64,000 nt of DNA from Palsa-504 sp963822765. Lineage in GTDB: Bacteria > Actinomycetota > Actinomycetes > Streptosporangiales > Streptosporangiaceae. Every line of letters starts with the position of its first letter. The first letter of the stretch is position 1. Below are positions 51,142-59,417 of the stretch, piece after piece. The translations under genes were made by a program, and so were the position numbers. The stretch is from NCBI GenBank assembly GCA_963822765.1, contig CAWGJL010000024.1, forward strand, positions 124,001 to 188,000. The letters run 5' to 3'. The notes under the pieces were generated by a model. The model was not told the origin of the DNA, did not search any database, and was given only the letters and a program-made list of their open reading frames with translations.

Positions 51142-51812
51142 TCCGGGTGCTGCTCGCCGACGACCAGGCCCTGATCCGCGCCGGGTTCCGGGTCCTCGTC
51201 GATACCGCCGAGGACCTGCGGGTCGTCGGCGAGGCCACCGACGGCCAGCAGGCGGTCGACCTGGCCCGTAGCGAGCGCGCCAACGTGGTCCTGATGGACA
51301 TCCGGATGCCCCGGGTCGACGGCCTGGAGGCCACCCGGCGCATCTGCGCCGATGAGGACCTGGCCGGGGTCAAGGTCATCATCTTGACCACCTTCGAGTC
51401 CGACGAGTACGTCTACCAGGCGCTGCGCGCCGGGGCCAGCGGCTTCCTGGTCAAGGACACCGAGCCGGCCGACCTGATCCAGGCCGTCCGCGTGGTCGCC
51501 CGCGGCGACGCGCTGCTCTCCCCGAGCGTGACCCGCCGGCTCATCACCGACATCGCCAGCCGTCCCGAACGGCCCCCGACCAGCGACCGCGCCCTGGCCG
51601 GCCTGACCGACCGGGAACGCGAGGTGATGACGCTGGTCGCCGAGGGCCTGTCCAACGACGAGATCGCGGCCCGGCTGTTCCTCAGCCCGCTCACCTCCAA
51701 GACCCACGTGAGCCGCATCATGACCAAGCTGAACGCGCGGGACCGCGCTCAGCTCGTCGTCCTGGCCTACGAGACCGGCCTGGTCACCCCGGGCCGCCGC
51801 GATCCGCGGTGA
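51138..51812 (+). CDS. NarL/FixJ-family response regulator
   Basis: The 224-residue regulator has a receiver domain with LADDQ, VVLMDIRMPRVDG (phospho-Asp54), the Thr in ILTTFES and the Lys in FLVKDTEP, plus a LuxR-type HTH (LTDREREVMTLVAEGLSN, KTHVSRIMTKLNARDRAQ). It is cognate to the overlapping kinase gene. The decayed regulator at 33074-33720 belongs to the same family. Confidence 0.96.
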   Translation: MIRVLLADDQALIRAGFRVLVDTAEDLRVVGEATDGQQAVDLARSERANVVLMDIRMPRVDGLEATRRICADEDLAGVKVIILTTFESDEYVYQALRAGASGFLVKDTEPADLIQAVRVVARGDALLSPSVTRRLITDIASRPERPPTSDRALAGLTDREREVMTLVAEGLSNDEIAARLFLSPLTSKTHVSRIMTKLNARDRAQLVVLAYETGLVTPGRRDPR

Positions 51813-51934
51813 CCCGGTCCCCGGCGTGGTGACGTATCCCTGACGTGCTTCAGGTAGTTCTGGACGCGCCGGCCAGAGCTGAGCCCAGAACTCAGCATTG
51901 CCCGGAAACCGCCGGCCGCGCTACCGTCCGGGGA

Positions 51935-52495
51935 GTGGGGGGTAGCGATGCCGTGCTGGCCGCGCGCCTGGCGGCCGGTGATGATCACGCGCTGGCCGAG
52001 GTCTTCGACGCCCTGGGCCATAGCGTGTACGGCAGCGCGCTGCGCGTCCTCGGGGACAACAGCGCCGCCCAGGACGTTGTCCAGGACGTGTTCGTCGAAC
52101 TGTGGCGCCACCCCGGCCGGTACGATCCCGCGGCCGGGACGCTGCGCACATACCTCTCCGTGCTGGCCCGCCATCGCGCGGTGGACCTGGTCCGCAGCGA
52201 GCTACGCCGGGTGGCGCGCCAGGAGCGCAGCTACCGGCTGACGCCGGCCTCGCTGGTGCCCGACGTCGGCGACGAGGTCCTGGCCGCTGAGACCGCGGGC
52301 CTGGTCCGGTCCGCGGTCCGGTTGCTGCCCGCCAGCCAGCGCCAGGTCGTCGAGCTGGCCTACTTCGCGGGACTGACCTGCCGGGAGGTCGCGCAAGCGG
52401 TCGGCATCCCGGAGGGCACGGCCAAGTCCCGGCTCCGGCTGGCCCTGGCCAAGCTGGAAGAAATGCTGGACCGTCAGTTGCCGGAGTCATCGTGA
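51935..52495 (+). CDS. ECF sigma factor
   Basis: The 186-residue protein has sigma region 2 (DALGHSVYGSALRVLGDNSA, VVQDVFVELWRHPGRYD, LRTYLSVLARHRAVDL) and region 4 (LLPASQRQVVELAYFAGLTC, VGIPEGTAKSRLRLALAKLE). The GTG at 51935 is chosen by alignment; an upstream in-frame start at 51845 exists. Its stop overlaps the next gene (GTGA). The partner is not a classic zinc anti-sigma but a maleylpyruvate-isomerase-like protein. No TGAAC-N17-CGTG promoter is seen upstream, so it belongs to a different circuit. Confidence 0.92.
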   Translation: MGGSDAVLAARLAAGDDHALAEVFDALGHSVYGSALRVLGDNSAAQDVVQDVFVELWRHPGRYDPAAGTLRTYLSVLARHRAVDLVRSELRRVARQERSYRLTPASLVPDVGDEVLAAETAGLVRSAVRLLPASQRQVVELAYFAGLTCREVAQAVGIPEGTAKSRLRLALAKLEEMLDRQLPESS

Positions 52496-53349
52496 CCCCC
52501 GCCGGCGACCGCGACCTGCCCCTGCTCCCGCCCGGGCTGCGCGAGCGTGTCCTGGCCGCCTCGCTGCGGGCCCGGGACGCCGGCCGTCCCGTCCCCGACG
52601 CTGCGCAGATCTTTCCCGTCGAGGCGTTCAGCCGCGCGGCGAGCGCGTTCTATACCGTGCTGTGCTTCCTGGACGACGACGACTGGCGCACGCCGGTCCT
52701 GCGCGGCCTGGACGTGCAGGGCCTGGTCGGCCACCTGATCGGCGTCGAGGAAGACGTGCACCGGGCGCTGGCCGGTGACCCGGACGTGGCCGGCGCGGAG
52801 CACGTCGCCTCGACCGAGGCGGCCGCCCTCGGCCAATCCGGCCTTCGCCCCGCCCAGACCCGCGCCGACTGGCGCCGCGCGGTCGACCGCACCCTGGACC
52901 TGGTCCGGCCCGCGGACGCCCGGTCCCGGGTCGCCGTGCACGGCCTGCGCCTGCCGGTGACCGCGCTGCTGGTCGTCCGGGCCTTCGAACTGTGGACCCA
53001 CGAGAACGACATCCGGCAGGCCGTCGGCTGGGCACCGTCGGTCCCCGATCCGTCGACGCTGCGCCTGATGACCGATCTCGCCGCCCGCCTGCTGCCGCAC
53101 GCCGCCGCCGCCCTGCCCGAGCCGGTGGAGGTCCGCCTGGTCCTGACCGGGCCCGGCGGCGGCACCTGGGACGTGACCATGGGGTCCGCGCCGGCCGCGG
53201 CGACCGTCGCGATCGTGACCAACGCGGTCGGTTTCTGCCGCCTGGCCGCCAACCGGCTCACCCCGGACGACCTCGACGTGAACGTGACCGGCGACCCGGC
53301 CCGGGCCGCCGCCGTCCTCGCCGCGGCCACCACCCTCGCCCTCGATTAG
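52492..53349 (+). CDS. Mycothiol-dependent maleylpyruvate isomerase-like protein
   Basis: The 285-residue protein has the DinB-like MDMPI fold: VQGLVGHLIGVEEDVH carries the first metal His, and AFELWTHENDIRQAVG the Glu-xxx-His pair. A smaller C-terminal domain follows (about 200-285). Enzymes of this fold use mycothiol as cofactor. Its start overlaps the ECF sigma stop, so it may modulate the sigma factor or respond to thiol stress; that link is inferred from coupling alone. Confidence 0.85.
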   Translation: MTPAGDRDLPLLPPGLRERVLAASLRARDAGRPVPDAAQIFPVEAFSRAASAFYTVLCFLDDDDWRTPVLRGLDVQGLVGHLIGVEEDVHRALAGDPDVAGAEHVASTEAAALGQSGLRPAQTRADWRRAVDRTLDLVRPADARSRVAVHGLRLPVTALLVVRAFELWTHENDIRQAVGWAPSVPDPSTLRLMTDLAARLLPHAAAALPEPVEVRLVLTGPGGGTWDVTMGSAPAAATVAIVTNAVGFCRLAANRLTPDDLDVNVTGDPARAAAVLAAATTLALD

Positions 53350-53376
53350 CAGCCGGCGACGGCCCGCCGCGGGTGG

Positions 53377-53625
53377 TCAGACCAGCACGAGTTCCCGGGC
53401 GTCGTCGGTCTCGGGCTGCGGCTGCAGCGGCTGCCGGGGCGGCTGCCATGGCGGCTGGCGCGGCGGCTGCCGGGGCGGGTCACGCCGGATCCCGCCGGGC
53501 GGCGTCTGGCCGGTGGTCTTGGCCCCCGAACCCGACGCCATCATCGCGATCGAGATCGCGATGGATAGCCCGCCGAGCATCGTCAGAGCAATGAGTACGC
53601 CGCCGAGAAGTTGCATGTCGATCAT
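53377..53625 (-). CDS. Small membrane protein with Pro/Gln-rich tail
   Basis: The 82-residue product has one N-terminal helix (LLGGVLIALTMLGGLSIAIS) and a tail with repeated RQPP/WQPP units, ending in DDARELVLV. No family was recognised. The 53626-53881 region upstream is AT-rich with three CGTTTAC elements. It is convergent with the MDMPI gene. Confidence 0.6.
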   Translation of the reverse strand: MIDMQLLGGVLIALTMLGGLSIAISIAMMASGSGAKTTGQTPPGGIRRDPPRQPPRQPPWQPPRQPLQPQPETDDARELVLV

Positions 53626-53656
53626 CTGTGGCCCCCTGCCATGATCGCGTTAACAC

Positions 53657-53719
53657 CGTTTACCATCCAGATTATGGAATGCGCCAGTAAACGATGTCAA
53701 CTCATTTACCGACGTTTAC
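53657..53719. promoter_or_regulatory. Three CGTTTAC elements upstream of the small membrane protein
   Basis: CGTTTAC at 53657-53663, its reverse complement GTAAACG at 53687-53693, and CGTTTAC at 53713-53719 are spaced 30 and 26 bp apart. They lie in a locally AT-rich gap and look like binding sites. Confidence 0.45.
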
Positions 53720-53881
53720 GCCGAGCCGGAGCGCTGCCCCCGCCTCGTGGCTGCGACACCCTGATGGCTCTTCCCGTGCCCGCGCCTGCGTAAAACGGCC
53801 TAAGCCGGTGATCCGCCGCTCACGGCGGTGACGTACCAAGAACACGTACCAGGAACACAAACCAAGGGAGGGACCAAGATC

Positions 53882-54187
53882 ATGAGTGTCATAGTCACGA
53901 TGAAGTTCCAAGGCGACGTGGCCAAGTTCCGCCAGGCCATGACCGACCACGCCGATCAGTTCGCCAAGATGTCCGAGGAGGCCAGGGTCTCCGGTGGCGG
54001 CATCCACCACCGCTTCGCGGTCGGCGACGGCTTCGTCCTCGTGGTCGACGAGTGGGAGAGCGCGGAGCACTTCGGCAAGTTCTTCGCCAACCCGGATCTG
54101 CAGGCCCTGGTGGCCGCGTCCGGCGCCGCGCCGCAGCCGCCGGAGATCACCATCGCCGAGGCCCTCAGCTCACCGGACGAGTACTAA
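53882..54187 (+). CDS. Antibiotic-biosynthesis-monooxygenase-fold (dimeric alpha-beta barrel) protein
   Basis: The 101-residue protein has an alternating beta-alpha pattern: MSVIVTMKFQGDVAKFRQAM, GIHHRFAVGDGFVLVVDEWE, SAEHFGKFFANPDLQALV. This matches ABM-like or YdhR-like small dimeric barrel proteins. GGGAGGG lies upstream of the ATG at 53882. Enzymatic role unknown. Confidence 0.75.
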   Translation: MSVIVTMKFQGDVAKFRQAMTDHADQFAKMSEEARVSGGGIHHRFAVGDGFVLVVDEWESAEHFGKFFANPDLQALVAASGAAPQPPEITIAEALSSPDEY

Positions 54188-54251
54188 CGACCGCGCCGCG
54201 CGGCGGGACTCCCCGAAGGTCGCGCCGCGCGGCGCTGCGTATAGTGCGGGT

Positions 54252-55040
54252 GTGAGCTCACCGGTCAGCGCGATCTTGCTCGACGCGGGCGGGGTGCTGG
54301 TCTTCCCGCAGCCCGATCTCCTCCGGCCGCCGCTCCAGGCGCTCGGCATGTCCCCGGACGTGGCCGCGTTCGAGCGGGCCCACTACCAGGCCATGCTGGT
54401 CCAGGACGTGGCCACCGTGCCACCCGCCCCGGGGACCTGGTGGCGTGAGTACCTCGTCGGCTACTTCGCCGGCTGCGGAGTGGCCGAGGACCAGTGCCGT
54501 GAGCTGGCCGCCGAGATCGCCGGGGCGACCGTGGGGGAGACCTGGACGCACGTCGGCACCGGGGCGATGGCCGGGCTGCGGGCCCTGGCCGCGCTCGGCC
54601 TGCCGATGGGCGTGGTCTCGAACTCCGATGGCACCGTGCAGGCCGCCCTAAGCCGGCTCGGCGTCTGCTACGCACCCGACGCACCCGACGCGCCAGACAA
54701 AGCCGGCATCACGGCCGGCGTCACGGACGGCAGCACGGACAGCATCACGGCCGTCATCACGGCCGGCAGCACGGCAGGCGTCCCGGTCGGCGTGGTGGTC
54801 GACTCCGCCGTGGTCGGCGTGGCCAAGCCCGATCCGGCCATCTTCAGCATCGCCCTGGACGCCCTCGGCGTGACGCGCCGAGAGACCGTCCTGCACGTGG
54901 GGGACAGCCTCCGCTACGACGTGGCCGGTGCCCTGGCCGCCGGCCTGGAGCCGGTCCACCTGGACCCGCACGGGTTCTGCCCCGCCCCGGACGGCCACCG
55001 GCACATACGCACCCTGGCCGAACTAGCCGAGGACCTCTAA
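54252..55040 (+). CDS. HAD-superfamily hydrolase
   Basis: The 262-residue protein has HAD motifs: LLDAGGVL near the start, VVSNSDG near residue 122, GVAKPDP near 195 and HVGDSLRYDVAGALAAG near 218. The first motif reads DAGG rather than DxDG, so the second Asp is missing, which can mean altered chemistry. Between motifs II and III lies a 40-residue insert with repeated DAP and ITAG-type units, produced by DNA repeats at 54670-54780. GTG at 54252 is chosen by the motif position. Confidence 0.85.
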   Translation: MSSPVSAILLDAGGVLVFPQPDLLRPPLQALGMSPDVAAFERAHYQAMLVQDVATVPPAPGTWWREYLVGYFAGCGVAEDQCRELAAEIAGATVGETWTHVGTGAMAGLRALAALGLPMGVVSNSDGTVQAALSRLGVCYAPDAPDAPDKAGITAGVTDGSTDSITAVITAGSTAGVPVGVVVDSAVVGVAKPDPAIFSIALDALGVTRRETVLHVGDSLRYDVAGALAAGLEPVHLDPHGFCPAPDGHRHIRTLAELAEDL

Positions 55041-55090
55041 GCCGGCCGCCAGGCCAGCAAAATGTCGGTACCGGCTGCCATGATGATCCG

Positions 55091-55675
55091 ATGCCGATGA
55101 ACACCCGGCCGGTCACCGGCGAACTCGACGGCCTGCTGGCCTTCCTCGACCATCAGCGCGAGGCGGTGCGCTACGCCTGCTTCGGCCTGACCGACGAGCA
55201 GGCGCGCGTAGCGCCGGCCGCCAGCCCGCTCAGCCTGGGCGGCCTGGTCAAGCACCTGGCCTGGGGCGAGCGGAACTGGCTGGCCCGGATCGAGGGACAC
55301 CCGGTGCCCGGCGACGCGGACCCGTCCGCCGCGCTGGCCGGCTACCTGGCCACCTTCCAGCTCACCGCGGAACAGACCCTGGCCGGCGTCCTCGCCGACT
55401 ACGAAGCCGCCGCCGCCAGAACCAACGCCGGCGCGCGGACCAACGCCGACCTGGACCGGAAGGTGCCGCTCCCGCCGGCGCCCTGGAATCCCGACCCCGA
55501 CGGCTGCACGGTGCGCTGGATCCTGCTGCACCTAATCGAGGAAACCGCCCGGCACGCCGGTCACGCCGACCTGCTCCGGGAGGCCCTGGACGGCGGGCTC
55601 AGCGGACCGCTGATGGCCGCCGCGGAGGGCTGGCCCGCCGACGGCTGGGTCACCCCCTGGCGGCCAACCGCCTAA
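55091..55675 (+). CDS. DinB/DUF664-family protein
   Basis: The 194-residue four-helix protein has the metal-binding pattern of DUF664: LGGLVKHLAWGERNW, and near the C-terminus LLHLIEETARHAGHADLLRE. It is probably a thiol-dependent metalloenzyme of the DinB superfamily. The inter-helix loop has a small NAGARTNAD repeat. ATG at 55091 lies two codons before another ATG. Confidence 0.87.
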   Translation: MPMNTRPVTGELDGLLAFLDHQREAVRYACFGLTDEQARVAPAASPLSLGGLVKHLAWGERNWLARIEGHPVPGDADPSAALAGYLATFQLTAEQTLAGVLADYEAAAARTNAGARTNADLDRKVPLPPAPWNPDPDGCTVRWILLHLIEETARHAGHADLLREALDGGLSGPLMAAAEGWPADGWVTPWRPTA

Positions 55676-55893
55676 AAAAGAAGGTTCAGAAGCTGAACGT
55701 GGTCGCGCCGTCCCCGATCCACTCCCACAGCTGCACGGTGCCGCCGAGATCGGCGTTGGCCACCAGGTGGTCGGCCAGCGCCGGCATCGGGCAGTTACCC
55801 GATCTTCGGCCCCGCGCGGCAGCAACGCTCACCCCCCGCCGGCGATAGACTACGGCGTTGCCCGCTCCTGGCGTGAAAGTGAGAGTACGCAGT

Positions 55894-57642
55894 ATGCGCT
55901 GGTCCACGATGCACATCCCGACGCTGCGCGACGACCCGGCAGACGCGGGCGCACCCAGCCACCGCCTGCTGCTCCGGGCCGGCTTCATCCGCCCGCTGAT
56001 GGCCGGGCACTATTCGATGCTGCCGCTCGGCCAGCGGGTCCGGCTCAAGGTCATGGCGATCATCCGCGAGGAGATGGACCGGATCGGGGCCCAGGAGATC
56101 GTGATGCCGGTCATGCACCCGGCCGAGCTGTGGCAGCTCAGCGGCCGCTGGGAGCTGATGGGTGACGAGATGTTCCGGCTCAAGGACCGGCGCGGCGCCG
56201 ACCTGGCCCTCGGCATGACCCACGAGGAGATCGTCACCAACCTGGCCACCGAGCTCGAGTCCTACCGCGAGCTGCCGCAGATGTGGTACCAGATCCAGAC
56301 CAAGCTGCGCGACGAGCCGCGGCCGAAGGCCGGGCTGATGCGCACCCGCGAGTTCACCATGAAGGACTCCTACAGCTTCGACGTGGGCCCGGATGAGCTC
56401 GACGTGTCCTTCCGCCTGCACCACGACGCGTACGTGCGGATCTTCGAGCGGCTGGCTATCCCCGCCGTTCCGGTCGAGGCCTCCAGCGGCACGATGGGCG
56501 GCTCGGACTCCACCGAGTTCATCTGCCCCTCGCCGTCGGGCGAGGACCTGATCGTCCTGTGCCCAGAGTGCGGTTACGCGGCGAACATCGAGAAGGCGAC
56601 GTCGCGGCTGGCCGCCGTAAACGATGATTTTTCCGAACGGACCGTGGCTCACCAGGCCCCGGAATCGTTCGACACTCCCGGGGTAAAGACCATCGAGGAC
56701 CTCGCGCAGCGCTACCAGGCCCCGGCCGAACGCCAGGTCAAGACCCTGGTCTACTACCTGGACGGCGTGCTCACCCTGGTCCTGCTGCGCGGCGACCACG
56801 CGCTGAACGAGCAGAAGCTCATCGACGCCACCAGCGCGAACGCGATCCGCCCGGCCCTGCCGGACGAGATCCGCGACGCCCTGGGGGCGCTGCCCGGCAG
56901 CCTGGGCGCGGTCGGGACTGTGTCTAACCCTCTTGGCGACCACCCGGTCATCGCGGACGAGGCGCTGCGGGGCCGGCGCGGCATGTACACCGGCGCCAAC
57001 GCCGACGACACCCACCTGCGCGGCGTGGACGTCGAGCGCGACATCAGCGTCGGCCAGTGGGCGGACCTGCGCGAGGTCGCCGCCGGCGACAGCTGCGTCA
57101 ACTGCGGGCACGGCCTGGAGGTGGAGCGCGGCATCGAGGTCGGCCACATCTTCAAGCTCGGCTCCAAGTACACCGAGACCATGCAGATCCGCGTGTCCGG
57201 CCCGGACGGCAAGCCGATCCGCCCGGTCATGGGCTGCTACGGCATCGGCGTCGAACGCGCCATGGCCACCGTGGTCGAGGTCCACTACGACGCCAAGGGC
57301 ATCATCTGGCCGGTCGCGGTGGCCCCGTTCGAGGTCGTGGTCGTGATCGCCCAGCAGGACGACGCCGCGGTGGCCGAAGCGGGGGAGGAGGTCTACGTGG
57401 CCCTGGCCGACGCCGGAGTCGACGTCATCGTGGACGACCGGCCGGTCCGCGCGGGCGTGAAGTTCAGCGACGCCGAACTGGTCGGCATCCCGTTCCGGGT
57501 CACCATCGGCAAGCGCGGTCTGGCCACCGGCACCGCCGAGCTCACCGAGCGCGAGTCCGGCACGACGGTCCAGATCCCGCTCGCCGACCTGGTCCCGCAC
57601 GTCCGCGAGGCCATCGCCAAGTCACTCGTCGCGAACCGCTGA
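55894..57642 (+). CDS. proS: Proline--tRNA ligase
   Basis: The 582-residue class II synthetase charges tRNA-Pro. It is the bacterial type, with motif 2 TKLRDEPRPKAGLMRTREFT, an inserted YbaK-like editing domain (about 225-395), motif 3 GCYGIGVERAMATVV and an anticodon-binding domain at the C-terminus. ATG at 55894 gives MRWSTMHIPTLRDDP; an in-frame upstream extension is not conserved. A copy of the dispersed 15-bp motif lies at about 56634-56650, in the linker before the editing domain, where it codes for SERTVA. Confidence 0.96.
   Translation: MRWSTMHIPTLRDDPADAGAPSHRLLLRAGFIRPLMAGHYSMLPLGQRVRLKVMAIIREEMDRIGAQEIVMPVMHPAELWQLSGRWELMGDEMFRLKDRRGADLALGMTHEEIVTNLATELESYRELPQMWYQIQTKLRDEPRPKAGLMRTREFTMKDSYSFDVGPDELDVSFRLHHDAYVRIFERLAIPAVPVEASSGTMGGSDSTEFICPSPSGEDLIVLCPECGYAANIEKATSRLAAVNDDFSERTVAHQAPESFDTPGVKTIEDLAQRYQAPAERQVKTLVYYLDGVLTLVLLRGDHALNEQKLIDATSANAIRPALPDEIRDALGALPGSLGAVGTVSNPLGDHPVIADEALRGRRGMYTGANADDTHLRGVDVERDISVGQWADLREVAAGDSCVNCGHGLEVERGIEVGHIFKLGSKYTETMQIRVSGPDGKPIRPVMGCYGIGVERAMATVVEVHYDAKGIIWPVAVAPFEVVVVIAQQDDAAVAEAGEEVYVALADAGVDVIVDDRPVRAGVKFSDAELVGIPFRVTIGKRGLATGTAELTERESGTTVQIPLADLVPHVREAIAKSLVANR
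56627..56650 (+). repeat. Dispersed motif copy 3, inside proS
   Basis: GATTTTT followed by CCGAACGGACCGTGGC lies in frame in the proS linker. It matches the intergenic copies at 11281 and 27168 over the 15-mer and the preceding ATTTTT. Confidence 0.65.
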
Positions 57643-57649
57643 GGCACCC

Positions 57650-58021
57650 ATGCAGCAGACCGTGCAGTGGCTGCCCAAGCCGGAAAGCCACGACTACCAG
57701 GCGGCCGAGGACTACCTGTCGCTGATCATGGCGCCCAGGAAGGCCGCCGACTACCGGCAGCAGCTGGCCGCGGCGCACGGCGACATCACGCACCGCAAGG
57801 CCAAGGACATCCTGCGGGCCAGTCAGCTGGCCCTGCTCGACGAGAAGAACAAGCACGTCGCGGCCGACTTGAACAAGGTCTCCTCCGGCCGGTCCCTGTC
57901 GCCGATCCTGCTCCTGCGCGGCGACGACAACCACCCGCTGATCATCGCCGACGGCTACCACCGGGTCTGCGCCAGCTACTGGCTGGATGAGAACACCGAC
58001 ATCCCCTGCATCTTGATCTAG
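57650..58021 (+). CDS. ParB/Srx-like small protein
   Basis: The 123-residue protein has a helical first half (DYLSLIMAPRKAADYRQQL, KAKDILRASQLALL) and an end resembling the ParB/sulfiredoxin fold, PILLLRGDDNHPLIIADGYH then RVCASY, with the GYHR motif. It is a conserved hypothetical family; a nucleotide-binding role is possible. It lies seven bases after proS and shares its stop bases CTAG with the convergent hydrolase remnant. Confidence 0.75.
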   Translation: MQQTVQWLPKPESHDYQAAEDYLSLIMAPRKAADYRQQLAAAHGDITHRKAKDILRASQLALLDEKNKHVAADLNKVSSGRSLSPILLLRGDDNHPLIIADGYHRVCASYWLDENTDIPCILI

Positions 58022-58427
58022 CCCCAGCCCAGCGCATCCAGCCACTGCGTCACGGCCGGGCCCCAGGTCCCGGGCGTCTCCCAGAACGTCATGTGGCCGG
58101 CCTCGAGCAGCCGGAGCTCGGCCGTGCGGGAGCACGCCGGCCAGTTCCTCAGACAGCTCCGGGCGGGTCAAGATGGGCCTGATGCAGCGCGTGAGCGTCC
58201 TCGGCCAGGTCCGCGATGCGGTAGGGCCCGGGCGTGACCGGGCTGGCGCCGATGCCGCGGTTGTCGAACGTGATGCACCGGTACGCCGGCGTCAGGTACT
58301 CCAGGATCGGCTCCCACGACGCATGGTCATCGCCCAGCCCGGCCACGAGCACCACCGGCCGGCCGCCGGCCGGTCCGGCCGTATGCACCGCGAATCGCCC
58401 GCGCGCCGTGCTGACGAGTTCCGTCAC
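58018..58427 (-). pseudogene. Alpha/beta hydrolase with internal deletion
   Basis: From ATG 58427 the frame encodes a normal hydrolase N-terminus: RFAVHTAGPAGGRPVVLVAG, DDHASWEPILEYL, CITFDNRGIGASP. It ends after DAHALHQAHL at about 58149. A second frame encodes the C-terminus only, RLLEAGHMTFWETPGTW to QWLDALGWG, ending at 58018. The nucleophile-elbow region is absent. Total length is about half that of the family, so a deletion of roughly 350 bp is inferred. Confidence 0.8.
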
Positions 58428-58509
58428 GTGCCCTCCCGGGCCTGTTCGCCAGCCGGGCCCAGGCCTCGCGCCGTCCCGGCCGAACGTGTGGATCTGTGCC
58501 CGTACTCTA

Positions 58510-58601
58510 CCGAAACAGTGGCATCTCGGCGGATCAACCGTTGACCGTCGCGACCCTTACGGCTAGCCTCCAGGCGATCGGTCATATTTCCACTGTTTCG
58601 G
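58510..58601. promoter_or_regulatory. Inverted operator pair upstream of the DeoR gene
   Basis: CCGAAACAGTGG (58510-58521) and its exact reverse complement CCACTGTTTCGG (58590-58601) lie 80 bp apart, centre to centre, just upstream of the regulator start at 58629. DeoR/GlpR proteins are oligomers that often bind separated sites and loop DNA. Confidence 0.65.
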
Positions 58602-58628
58602 ACAACAGGATCGCCTTGAGATCGGGGG

Positions 58629-59417
58629 GTGCTGCCCGTGCTCGCGGTGGAGCGACGGCGCCGCATCCTGGCCTCGCTGGAGCGGTCCCCGGCCATCACC
58701 ACCGACGAGTTCGCCGCCGAGCTCGGCGTCTCGCCCGAGACCGTGCGGCGCGACCTGATCGAGCTTGAGCGCCGCGGCATGCTGCGGCGGGTCCACGGCG
58801 GCGCGGCCTCGCTGGCCCGCCCGGCCCCCGAGGAATCCGCGTACAGCGACCGGGTGCTCGAGCAGTCCGAGGCCAAACGGGCCATCGGCGCGGCCGCGGC
58901 GTCCCTGGTCGTCCCCGGCCAGACCGTGGTGATCGACGTGGGCACGACCAGCCTCGAGGTGGCCCGCGCCCTGCCGCATGCCCTGCACGCGACGATCGCC
59001 ACACCCTCGCTGCTCGTCGCGGCGGAGCTGTCCACCCGCCCGAACGTCCAGGTGCTGGCGGCCGGCGGCCGGGTGCGGCCCGGCGATCTGGCCTGCTCTG
59101 GTGCCGAGACCATCGACTTCTTCCGCGACCTGCACGCGGAGATCGCCTTCCTGGGCTCGGGCGCGATCAGCCCCGCGGTGGGCCTGACCGACTACCACCG
59201 GGACGAGGTGCCGACCAAGCGCGTGATCATCGCGAACGCGGAGCAGGTGTTCGTCCTGGCCGACAGCAGCAAGTTTGACCGGTCCGCTCCCTACCGGGTC
59301 TGCGACCTGTCCGACCTGGACGGCATCGTCACCGACCGGCCCTTCCCCGACGGACCCGAGTGGGCCGGCCTGCCCCGGCGCCTGAACGTCCTGGCTTCGG
59401 CCGCGCCACCGCCATGA
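58629..59417 (+). CDS. DeoR/GlpR-family transcriptional regulator
   Basis: The 262-residue protein has a DeoR HTH (RRRRILASLERSPAITTDEF, AELGVSPETVRRDLIELERR, GMLRRVHGGA) and a sugar-phosphate-sensing domain with VVIDVGTTSLEVARAL and LADSSKFDR. It overlaps the next gene by four bases (ATGA). It probably represses its own operon in response to a phosphorylated sugar or polyol, perhaps glycerol-3-phosphate given the neighbours. Confidence 0.93.
   Translation: MLPVLAVERRRRILASLERSPAITTDEFAAELGVSPETVRRDLIELERRGMLRRVHGGAASLARPAPEESAYSDRVLEQSEAKRAIGAAAASLVVPGQTVVIDVGTTSLEVARALPHALHATIATPSLLVAAELSTRPNVQVLAAGGRVRPGDLACSGAETIDFFRDLHAEIAFLGSGAISPAVGLTDYHRDEVPTKRVIIANAEQVFVLADSSKFDRSAPYRVCDLSDLDGIVTDRPFPDGPEWAGLPRRLNVLASAAPPP

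Noticed and set aside
55683..55800. Possible minus-strand gene ending in QLWEWIGDGATTFSF before proS
   Set aside because: The short C-terminal-like stretch looks protein-like but no complete gene or start could be supported; it could be a remnant.
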